In this document: in pieces, positions 1 to 6,365 of the stretch | Numbering within the stretch: position 1 is the first letter of the stretch | Layout of the letters: each line of letters opens with the position of its first letter | Source: Solimonas sp041659605 | GTDB taxonomy: Bacteria; Pseudomonadota; Gammaproteobacteria; Nevskiales; Nevskiaceae | NCBI GenBank assembly: GCA_041659605.1 | Contig: JBAZXW010000022.1 | Span: 1 to 64,000 of the forward strand | Direction: 5' to 3' | Length of the DNA: 64,000 bases | Made by a program: the position numbers and the translations under genes | The notes under the pieces: generated by a model | Told to the model about the DNA's origin: nothing | Database searches by the model: none | Seen by the model: only the letters and a program-made list of their open reading frames with translations

Positions 1-131
1 CGATGCCGCAGTTCAACGCCGTCGTCGAAGCCGCCTACAACGCCTGCGAGCGCAACAACATCAGCTACTACGCCTGCAACCAGCTGGTCAACGCGCTTGC
101 GCCCTTCACCTTCGACATCGTCACGCGCTGA
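1..131 (+). CDS. Truncated haemoglobin, 3' end only (upstream copy)
   Basis: The last 42 codons of a gene whose start lies outside the window. Bases 1-128 match 2115-2242, the end of the second copy, apart from the final arginine codon (cgc here, cga there), and the stop differs (tga here, tag there). The fragment covers the C-terminal helices after the proximal-histidine helix of a group 1 truncated haemoglobin. Together with the complete copy at 1787 it shows a tandem duplication of a haemoglobin gene around the OmpA-DUF3034 gene. Identity is by comparison with the complete copy, so function is inferred from that. Confidence 0.8.
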   Translation, partial: MPQFNAVVEAAYNACERNNISYYACNQLVNALAPFTFDIVTR

Positions 132-144
132 ACGCCTGAGCGAC

Positions 145-191
145 GAAGCGTCCACGGCCTCGACGAAATGGCGATGGCCGTGGATGGCTTC
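145..191 (+). terminator. Long stem-loop after the first haemoglobin copy
   Basis: TCCACGGCC at 151-159 pairs with GGCCGTGGA at 176-184, extended by GAAGC (145-149) with GCTTC (187-191). No T-run follows, so it may be a Rho-assisted terminator or an mRNA-processing stem between the haemoglobin and OmpA genes. Confidence 0.45.
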
Positions 192-222
192 CCTCGAACA
201 ACCACGGGACATGACAGGAACC

Positions 223-1761
223 ATGAACAACAAACGTAGGACTTCGCGTATTGCCGCGGCGGTACTCATCGCGGCCGGCTTCGCGTTCGCGCAGACCGGG
301 CATGCGGATGCCGCCAGTTCGACGTGCGCGCTGCCGGCGCCCGGCCAGGCGGTCGACTTCTCCGGCTGCGCCATCGGCGACTCCGTCGTGCTGTACGGCA
401 TCACCTTCGAGTTCGACAAGTCCACGCTGACCGTCGATGCGAAGAAGCTGCTCGACCAGGTCGCCGAAGCGCTGACCGGACGCCCTGACATCAAGGTCGA
501 GATCGCCGGGCACACCGACAGCCGCGGCAGCGACGCCTACAACCAGCGCCTGTCGGAGGCGCGCACGCTCTCGGTGATGGACTATCTGTCCGGCCGCGGC
601 ATCGATACTTCGCGCATGCGCGCGGCCGGCTACGGCGAAACCCAGCCGGTGGCGGACAACGCGACGGACGAAGGCCGCGAGCTCAATCGTCGCGTCGAAC
701 TGCGCGTGACCGAGGCGCAGCCCATACCGACGCCCGCACCCGCGCCAGTCGCGGTTGCACCGGCGCCCGCGCCGACGCCTGCACCCGCGCCTGCACTGGC
801 CGCGACGCCGATTCCGTCGGGCCTCTACGACGACGGCAAGGTTTTCCTGACGGGCGGCGTGTTCACGGTGGACGGCGCGGGCGGCGGTGGCGCGGTGCCG
901 TGGGCGACGATCAGCGGCTACGAGACGCGCGACGGCATCAACGGCGGCGTCGGCTTCACCTACGCCAACCTGCCGGCGCTGCAGCTGACGGTGATCGGCG
1001 GCGCAGTCGGCTTCTTCGACCGCTTCGAGCTGTCCTACGCGCAGCACGACCTGTCGCTGAACCTGTCGAACCTCGACACGGTGGCATTGGCCGCCGAATC
1101 GGCGGGTCTGGACATCGGCACCGATCCGTGGAACTCGACGCTCAAGATGGAAGTGCTCGGCGCCAAGCTGCGCGTGCTGGGCGACGCGGTCTACACCTCG
1201 GACAGCTGGATTCCGCAGGTCGCGATCGGCGGACTGTGGAAGGAGAACAGCAGCGAGGAACTGGTGCACACGCTCGGCGCCGCCGAGAACCAGGACTGGG
1301 AAGCCTACATCGCCGCGACCAAGGTGTTCTTCCGCTACAGCACGCTGGTCAACATCACCGCGCGCTACACCTCGGCGAACCAGATCGGCCTGACCGGTTT
1401 CGGTTCCTGCGACGACAACGGCAACTGCGAGAACGAGAAGGAAGTCCGCGTCGAAGCCTCGGTCGCGCACCTGGTCGCGAAGAACACCGCGATCGGCTTC
1501 GAGTACCAGCAGCACGGCGGCAACCTCGACGGCCGCAGCGTCAACATCGGCGATATCGACCTGTCGGCGCTGACCTCGATCCTCGGCGGCGGCACGGAAG
1601 ACTCGCTGACGCAGAAAGAGGAAAGCGACTGGTGGGACATCTTCTTCGCCTACGCGCCGAACAAGAAGCTTTCCTTCGTCGTTGCCTACCTGATGCTCGG
1701 CAACATCTCGGTGTCGCCGGACAACAACGGCTTCTACTTCTCGACGCACCTGACGTTCTAA
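223..1761 (+). CDS. OmpA peptidoglycan-binding domain fused to a DUF3034 outer-membrane domain
   Basis: 512 aa. A start at 223 (MNNKRR..) gives a clean signal peptide; the frame is open further upstream but without signal-like sequence. After the signal comes an OmpA C-terminal domain (about residues 45-165) with the EFDKSTLT and GHTDSRGSDAYN..LSEARA-type motifs and the NRRVEL ending that bind peptidoglycan, then a Pro-Ala linker, then about 310 residues like DUF3034 (GKVFLTGGVFTVDGAGGGG at its start, DWWDIFFAYAPNK and a terminal aromatic TF near its end), which I read as a beta-barrel. The order is inverted relative to classical OmpA, where the barrel comes first. It lies between two truncated-haemoglobin copies. 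Domain naming is from memory of family sequences. Confidence 0.8.
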   Translation: MNNKRRTSRIAAAVLIAAGFAFAQTGHADAASSTCALPAPGQAVDFSGCAIGDSVVLYGITFEFDKSTLTVDAKKLLDQVAEALTGRPDIKVEIAGHTDSRGSDAYNQRLSEARTLSVMDYLSGRGIDTSRMRAAGYGETQPVADNATDEGRELNRRVELRVTEAQPIPTPAPAPVAVAPAPAPTPAPAPALAATPIPSGLYDDGKVFLTGGVFTVDGAGGGGAVPWATISGYETRDGINGGVGFTYANLPALQLTVIGGAVGFFDRFELSYAQHDLSLNLSNLDTVALAAESAGLDIGTDPWNSTLKMEVLGAKLRVLGDAVYTSDSWIPQVAIGGLWKENSSEELVHTLGAAENQDWEAYIAATKVFFRYSTLVNITARYTSANQIGLTGFGSCDDNGNCENEKEVRVEASVAHLVAKNTAIGFEYQQHGGNLDGRSVNIGDIDLSALTSILGGGTEDSLTQKEESDWWDIFFAYAPNKKLSFVVAYLMLGNISVSPDNNGFYFSTHLTF

Positions 1762-1786
1762 GGCGCGAGATCAACAGGAGACAGTC

Positions 1787-2245
1787 ATGAAACCAATCAA
1801 GTCCCTCATTGCGGCGACCCTGATGTGCGCCTGCATGCAGACCGCGCACGCCACCGAGCAGAAGACCCATCCGATCCTGGGTGTCAGCGCCGAATCGATC
1901 GCCGCCTTCGGCGGCCCGGCCGGCGTGCACAACTGGGTCGAGAGTCTTTTCTACTACATCATGCTCGACAACCGGATCAACTGGATCTTCAAGGAATTCG
2001 GCAACGTCGAACGCCAGATCATGCTCAACACGCAGCTCGAGCAGCTCGTGCTGGGCGGCGCGATCGAGTATCAGGGCGCGAGCATGGCGGCGGCGCACGC
2101 CGACCTCGGCATCACGATGCCGCAGTTCAACGCCGTCGTCGAAGCCGCCTACAACGCCTGCGAGCGCAACAACATCAGCTACTACGCCTGCAACCAGCTG
2201 GTCAACGCGCTTGCGCCCTTCACCTTCGACATCGTCACGCGATAG
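1787..2245 (+). CDS. Exported group 1 truncated haemoglobin
   Basis: 152 aa. An N-terminal signal peptide (cleavage near AHA-TEQ) sends it to the periplasm, which is unusual because most truncated haemoglobins are cytosolic. The globin core is visible: the B-helix FYY pattern with the position-B10 tyrosine, then AAAHADLGIT carrying the proximal F8 histidine. Expected role: oxygen or NO binding, or NO detoxification. AGGAG lies 7 bases before the start. It follows the OmpA-DUF3034 gene by 25 bp and probably shares its transcript, and it precedes a flavin-binding protein that could feed electrons to the haem. Two extra cysteines near the C-terminus (NACER, YYACN) might form a disulfide. Confidence 0.82.
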   Translation: MKPIKSLIAATLMCACMQTAHATEQKTHPILGVSAESIAAFGGPAGVHNWVESLFYYIMLDNRINWIFKEFGNVERQIMLNTQLEQLVLGGAIEYQGASMAAAHADLGITMPQFNAVVEAAYNACERNNISYYACNQLVNALAPFTFDIVTR

Positions 2246-2272
2246 GCACCGCGCATGCGGCACCACGGCCGG

Positions 2273-2301
2273 GGGTCCCTGCGCTTCGCGCCCAGGGACC
2301 C
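2273..2301 (+). terminator. Intergenic stem-loop
   Basis: GGGTCCCTG (2273-2281) pairs perfectly with CAGGGACCC (2293-2301), with a short loop between. No long T-run follows. It probably attenuates transcription between the haemoglobin gene and the FMN-binding gene. Confidence 0.6.
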
Positions 2302-2352
2302 TTCGCCTGTTTTCCGCCCTGAAACATTCCACACAGCACACACGACACGTAC

Positions 2353-2907
2353 ATGAAGAACACGACGATGCATCGCGCGGCGCTGCTGCTGGCTCTGGGC
2401 CTGTGCGGCCAGGCGCCGCAGATTCGCGCCGAAGAATGCCCGCCGGTCATCTGCAAGACCTTCGTCACGCGCGAAGCCTTTCTCGCGGAAGCCTTCGGTA
2501 ACACCCTGCCGCCGGTACAGAGCCTCGATCTCGACGAGGCTAAACAGGCGCAACTCACGCCGATCTACGGCCGGAGGTTCCCGCAGGCGCGCCTGCGCTA
2601 CTGGCGCGGCACCGACGGCCGCACTGCCTGGATCTTCGATGACATCGGCAAGGAAGGCTACCAGCCGACGATCTCGGGCTTCGTCGTCAAGGACGGCGCG
2701 ATCCAGACCGCGCGCGTGCTGTTCTACAAGGAATCGCGCGGCGAGCAGGTGGGCGAGCTGTCGTTCCTGCACCAGCTCCTCGGCGCGCGCGCCAACGGCA
2801 CCGGACTGGACCGAAGCGTCGACAACATCTCCGGCGCGACCTACTCGGTGAAACTGATGCAGCGCATGGCACGCACCGCGCTGCTGTTCGACACACTGGC
2901 GAGGTAA
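2353..2907 (+). CDS. Exported FMN-binding (flavinylated) protein
   Basis: 184 aa with a signal peptide. The C-terminal half is an FMN-binding domain of the NqrC/RnfG type: it ends in DNISGATYS, where SGATYS (160-165) is the site at which ApbE attaches FMN covalently through a threonine (T163 expected). It would shuttle electrons outside the cytoplasmic membrane. A matching apbE gene lies at 33141 in this window. The next gene, a PepSY-type membrane protein, starts 2 bp after its stop, the arrangement expected for a flavin carrier and its membrane electron donor. ATG at 2353 is used; ATG at 2368 is an alternative. The natural partner may be the periplasmic haemoglobin. Confidence 0.78.
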   Translation: MKNTTMHRAALLLALGLCGQAPQIRAEECPPVICKTFVTREAFLAEAFGNTLPPVQSLDLDEAKQAQLTPIYGRRFPQARLRYWRGTDGRTAWIFDDIGKEGYQPTISGFVVKDGAIQTARVLFYKESRGEQVGELSFLHQLLGARANGTGLDRSVDNISGATYSVKLMQRMARTALLFDTLAR

Positions 2908-2909
2908 CC

Positions 2910-3824
2910 ATGACCCCCGAACTGCAGACCATCCCCACGACCGCGACCAAGATCGCCCAGGACATGCTGCCGCGCCGCGGCCTCGGCGCACGCCTGTGGC
3001 GCAGGAGCGGGGTCGCGCATGCGCCGCGCGCGCATCAGGTCGCGCGGCCCAAGCGCAACCTGATGGCGACACTGCGCGAGTGGCACAAGCGGATCGGCTT
3101 GTTCGCGTTCGCGTTCATGGGCTGGCTCGGCTTCAGCGGCGTCCTCATCAACCAGAGCGCGGACTGGGGCTACGACACCATCCGCGTCGACTGGGGCTGG
3201 GTCATGGCGCTGTACGGCCTGCACCCGGAAGCGCCGCGCACCGGCTACACGGCTGACGGCCGTTGGCTCGCAATCACCGGCGACTACACGCTGCTCGACG
3301 CGCAGCCGCTGGCCGAACTCATCGAGGCGCCGCTCGGCTTCGTCGCCGGCGGCAGCGCCGACCGTCCTCTGCTGTTCGTCGCCACCGGCAGCAGCGTCGT
3401 CATGCTCACCGCCGACGGTGCGCGCTACGACGAGCTGCGCTCGCCGATCCTGCCGGTGTCGAACTTGCGCCGCATCGGCAAGACCGCCGACGGCGCCATC
3501 GCCGTTCAGGACCTCGATGCCTTCCAGAGCCGCGACAACGGCGACTCGTGGTCGGCGGTGGACCCGTTGCAGGTGCGCTGGTCCACGATCGAGGAGATCC
3601 CGGAGCCGGAACGCGGCAGGCTGCTGCCGTATTCGCGGCCGAGCGTCTCGCTCGAACACGTGCTCGTCGATGCACACAGCGGCCGCCTGTTCGGCAGCTT
3701 CGGCGCATGGATCATCAATTTCGTCGGCCTCGCCGCGATCGGACTTTCGATCAGCGGAATCTGGATGTGGTGGCGCATCCGCAGCAACCGTCGTCCGGTG
3801 GCCCGTCCGGCGGCACGGGCATGA
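2910..3824 (+). CDS. PepSY-associated transmembrane protein, probable electron donor to the flavoprotein
   Basis: 304 aa. After a basic cytoplasmic N-terminus, one membrane helix (about 61-81, preceded by REWHKRIGLF), a large periplasmic region of about 180 residues and a second helix near the C-terminus (about 266-290) followed by a basic tail. This is the layout of minimal PepSY-TM proteins, in which histidines near the helices can bind haem. The periplasmic region contains SRDNGDSWS, like a BNR/Ycf48 repeat. The start is 2 bp after the FMN-binding gene stop and its stop overlaps the next start (ATGA), so the three are translationally coupled. Confidence 0.65.
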   Translation: MTPELQTIPTTATKIAQDMLPRRGLGARLWRRSGVAHAPRAHQVARPKRNLMATLREWHKRIGLFAFAFMGWLGFSGVLINQSADWGYDTIRVDWGWVMALYGLHPEAPRTGYTADGRWLAITGDYTLLDAQPLAELIEAPLGFVAGGSADRPLLFVATGSSVVMLTADGARYDELRSPILPVSNLRRIGKTADGAIAVQDLDAFQSRDNGDSWSAVDPLQVRWSTIEEIPEPERGRLLPYSRPSVSLEHVLVDAHSGRLFGSFGAWIINFVGLAAIGLSISGIWMWWRIRSNRRPVARPAARA

Positions 3825-4153
3825 AACGCCGGCGGCGTCATCACGGCTTGCGCAACGCGGCGCTGCTCGCCGGTTTGTGTTGCGTGCTGCTGCCCGTCCT
3901 TGCGCAGGCCGCAGCAGCGACCGACCCGGCGGTGCTTGCGGCGGCCGAGCCGCCGGTGCTGCGGCGCGCGCTGGTCGCGCTCGTCTGCCTGCTGGGCGGC
4001 TTCGCGCTGTGCCTGCGCGGCTGGGACCGCTTCGACCAGCGCCAGCACTGGCGCGCCGCCGGCCTGGTGGTCGGCGGCTGCGGACTCAGCGTCGCCGCGC
4101 TGTCGCTGCTGCGCCTGAGCGAGTATCCGCAGACCTGGAGCTGGTGGCTGTAG
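3821..4153 (+). CDS. Small membrane protein of the flavin/haemoglobin operon
   Basis: 110 aa, starting inside the stop codon of the previous gene (ATGA overlap). An Arg-rich start is followed by a hydrophobic segment ending in AQA (a signal or anchor), then two further hydrophobic stretches (about 47-64 and 75-92). I do not recognise the family. Coupling to the PepSY-type gene suggests an accessory membrane subunit. No catalytic motif is visible. Confidence 0.6.
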   Translation: MKRRRRHHGLRNAALLAGLCCVLLPVLAQAAAATDPAVLAAAEPPVLRRALVALVCLLGGFALCLRGWDRFDQRQHWRAAGLVVGGCGLSVAALSLLRLSEYPQTWSWWL

Positions 4154-4171
4154 GGTCGCGACGGCGCAGCA

Positions 4172-4224
4172 GTAGCCCGGGCGCAGCCCGGGGTGGGCGC
4201 ACTCCCGGACTTCGTCCGGGCTAC
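4172..4224. repeat. REP palindrome, copy 1
   Basis: GTAGCCCGGGCGCAGCCC at the left is mirrored by CCGGACTTCGTCCGGGCTAC at the right. The same unit recurs at 6074, 10951, 34083 and as a half-site at 13339. It lies in the 212-bp gap between convergent genes, where nothing else is visible. Confidence 0.85.
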
Positions 4225-4365
4225 GGGCGGGCCGCGGCGTGTACGAAACAATCGCGGCGAGCCTACACCGTCGCGAAGACCGGCACCTCTTCGCAATAGG
4301 CCCCGCCGGCGAAACGGCTTGCCGGCGGGGAAGTGGGGACATCGGTAGCGCGGGTGCGCGTGTTC

Positions 4366-5904
4366 TTACTCGACGACGACGACTCCGTGCATCGAGCCGT
4401 GGATGCCGCAGACATACGGGTATTCGCCGGCTCGCTCGAAACTGCGCTGGTAGCTGGCGCCCGGCGCAATGTCGGGGCTGTCGCCGCTGTCATCGAAGTG
4501 GACGATGTGTGTTCGGCGGTCGCCGTTGGTCCAGCTCACGCTGCCGCCGACGGCGATGCGCACCGTCTGCGGCGCGAACTGGTAGTTGGCGATGTTCACG
4601 TCGGCGTGACCGAACGCTGCGGGCGCCGCTGCGGGCGCCGGTGTCGGGGCGAACGTGGGCTGCGGCACCGGCGTAGCGGTCGGGACGAACACAGCTGTCG
4701 GGGCGGGCGTCGGGGCTGGCGTCGGTGACAGAACGGGCGTCAGTGCCGCGGCTGCGGGCATCGCCAGCGGTGCCACCCATGGACTGGATGATTCCAGCAC
4801 CTTGAGCTCGACGCGCCGGTTGAGCTCGCGCCCGGCATCGCTGTCGTTGTCGGCGACCGGCTGGGTCTCGCCGTAGCCGGCCGCGCGCAGGCGCGCAGCC
4901 GCGACGCCGCGGCTCACGAGATGGTCGACGACCGCAGCGGCACGCGCCTCGGACAGCCGCTGGTTGTAGGCGTCGGAGCCCTTGCCGTCGGTGTGCCCGC
5001 CGACCTCGACGACGATGTCGGCGCGTCGCTGCAGCGCGTCGGCGACCTGGCCGAGCAGCGTCTTCGCGTTCGCCGTCAGCGTCGCCTTGTCGAACTCGAA
5101 GTTCACGCCGTACAGGACGATGCTGTCGCCGACCGCGCAGCCGTCGAAGTCGACCGGCTGGCCGGGTTGCGGCGCGTCGCAGCGCGGATTGCTTTCGTCG
5201 TCGTCGCCGGCGTCGACGCAGCCGCGATCGGCCGGGTAGTCGACGGCGCCGTCGCCGTCGTTGTCGATGCCGTCCGCGCACTGTGTCCTGGGCGCCGGCG
5301 ACGGTGTCGGCAGCGGCGGCACAACGCGCACGGGCTCGGGCGCCGGTGCTTGTGCGCGTTCGCCCAGCGCCATGCGCAGGCCCAGGTTGATCTGCGTTTC
5401 CTCGACCTCGGCATCGTTGTCGATGTGATACAGCGCCTCCAGGCGCAGCGCGACGTCTTCACCGAGCGACAGACCCAGGCCGATGTTGTAGAGCGTCGCA
5501 TCGCCCGCCATCGCGTCGCCGTGCAGGTACAAGCCCTTCCCGCTGGGCGACAGGAACAGGTTGGCACCGACGCCGCCGGCCCACAGCTCGACGTCGGGCG
5601 GCACGGTGCCGATCGGAGTGCCGAGCACCCGCGGGCGGTTGTCCTCAGCCTCGTAGCCCAGATACTGGCCGCGCAGCTCCAGCTCAAAGCGCGGCGACAG
5701 GCGCTTGCCCAGCGCAAGCGCGCCGCCGAGGCCATCATCGGTGCTGCGCGCGTCGTCGGCCTGCACCCACGAACCCAGCAGCGCGGCGTACCAGCGATCG
5801 TCCCAGAGCGGCTCGTCGATGCCCTGCGCGCGCGCGCCCGCGCCGAAGCCGCTGGCGATCAGCGCGACCGCAATCGCAGTCAGTTGGTGGCGGTGCCCGT
5901 TCAT
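4366..5904 (-). CDS. OmpA-family outer-membrane protein with a C-terminal plastocyanin-like copper domain
   Basis: 512 aa, start at 5904, giving a signal peptide ending ARA-QG. Order: an N-terminal beta-barrel of about 190 residues, a Pro linker, a Ca-binding-like segment (DGIDNDGDGAVDY, then DAGDDDESN), an OmpA peptidoglycan-binding domain very similar to that of the protein at 223 (SDAYNQRLSEARA, GYGETQPVADN, NRRVEL), a second Pro-Ala-Thr linker, then about 95 residues of cupredoxin. The type-1 copper ligands are visible: His in RTHIVHF, then Cys, His and Met in YVCGIHGSMHG. Electron transfer or copper binding at the periplasmic face of the outer membrane is inferred. Transcribed from a sigma-54-type promoter at 6018-6032 through a leader with a terminator-like hairpin. 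Confidence 0.85.
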   Translation of the reverse strand: MNGHRHQLTAIAVALIASGFGAGARAQGIDEPLWDDRWYAALLGSWVQADDARSTDDGLGGALALGKRLSPRFELELRGQYLGYEAEDNRPRVLGTPIGTVPPDVELWAGGVGANLFLSPSGKGLYLHGDAMAGDATLYNIGLGLSLGEDVALRLEALYHIDNDAEVEETQINLGLRMALGERAQAPAPEPVRVVPPLPTPSPAPRTQCADGIDNDGDGAVDYPADRGCVDAGDDDESNPRCDAPQPGQPVDFDGCAVGDSIVLYGVNFEFDKATLTANAKTLLGQVADALQRRADIVVEVGGHTDGKGSDAYNQRLSEARAAAVVDHLVSRGVAAARLRAAGYGETQPVADNDSDAGRELNRRVELKVLESSSPWVAPLAMPAAAALTPVLSPTPAPTPAPTAVFVPTATPVPQPTFAPTPAPAAAPAAFGHADVNIANYQFAPQTVRIAVGGSVSWTNGDRRTHIVHFDDSGDSPDIAPGASYQRSFERAGEYPYVCGIHGSMHGVVVVE

Positions 5905-5930
5905 TCGTCTTTCGTCCCTGCGCTTCAGGC

Positions 5931-5966
5931 AAAAAAAATCCACCTGCGCCGTTTGCGGCGTGGTGG
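5931..5966 (-). terminator. Terminator-like hairpin in the leader of the OmpA-cupredoxin gene
   Basis: Reading the minus strand: CCACC-A-CGCCG, loop CAAA, CGGCG-CA-GGTGG, then A and eight Ts, ending 26 bases before the start codon. No gene lies upstream on this strand to terminate, so it looks like an attenuator. GTGGATTTTTTTTG is identical to the right-hand leader at 6337-6350. Confidence 0.65.
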
Positions 5967-6017
5967 ACGTCTTCATCCGTGCGGACCGTCATTGGTCCGC
6001 GTGCGGCTCACAAGGCA

Positions 6018-6032
6018 GCAATCATCGTGCCA
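6018..6032 (-). promoter_or_regulatory. Sigma-54 (RpoN) promoter, leftward
   Basis: The minus strand reads TGGCACGATGATTGC, a full match to the -24/-12 consensus TGGCACG-N4-TTGC with 10 bp between GG and GC. The predicted transcript start is near 6006, giving a leader of about 100 nt for the OmpA-cupredoxin gene. Confidence 0.8.
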
Positions 6033-6060
6033 TTGGGTCGTGCCATTGGGTCATGCCATT
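6022..6060 (-). repeat. Three tandem 13-bp repeats overlapping the sigma-54 promoter
   Basis: On the minus strand AATGGCAYGACCC occurs twice (6060-6048, 6047-6035), then AATGGCACGATGA (6034-6022), which holds the -24 element. Each unit carries a TGGCAY core, so there are two extra -24-like half promoters upstream. Confidence 0.75.
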
Positions 6061-6073
6061 GAAAGGAGCTGCC

Positions 6074-6134
6074 GTAGCTCGGGCGCAGCCCGGGGTGACG
6101 CGATCGCGACCCGTCCCGGCTGCGCCCGAGCTAC
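6074..6134. repeat. REP palindrome, copy 2
   Basis: GTAGCTCGGGCGCAGCCC mirrored by GGCTGCGCCCGAGCTAC. It lies between the two divergent sigma-54 promoters. The rest of the 5905-6365 region is promoters and leaders; no gene is visible in it. Confidence 0.8.
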
Positions 6135-6251
6135 GGCCGTCACGCGACTTGCAGTGCATCGCGTGGTCCGCGCTGGTGCGGCCTGCGCCAAAAATGACAA
6201 GTGCGTGCTCACGCGTCCTGTGCAGACAGCGCCTCTGCAGCGCCGTGCCGC

Positions 6252-6266
6252 TGGCACGATGGTTGC
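6252..6266 (+). promoter_or_regulatory. Sigma-54 (RpoN) promoter, rightward
   Basis: TGGCACGATGGTTGC, preceded by C, matches the -24/-12 consensus fully with 10-bp GG-to-GC spacing. It differs at one base from the divergent promoter at 6018. The predicted start is near 6278. A second shared block, GGAT-N2-AGACGTCC, lies at 6301-6314 and in the left leader, just before each hairpin. Confidence 0.8.
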
Positions 6267-6312
6267 GTTTCCAAGAGGCGGAGCCAACGAGGGTTCCGCC
6301 GGATACAGACGT

Positions 6313-6349
6313 CCGCTCCTGCGCTGCCGCGCGCGAGTGGATTTTTTTT
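6313..6349 (+). terminator. Terminator-like hairpin in the leader of the TPR operon
   Basis: CCGCTC pairs with GAGTGG and the inner GCGC with GCGC around a TGCC loop, followed by A and eight Ts (6342-6349), 16 bases before the ATG at 6366. It mirrors the hairpin-T8 of the left-hand leader and suggests attenuation of the operon. Confidence 0.6.
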
Positions 6350-6365
6350 GGACAGTCGCTCTGGG

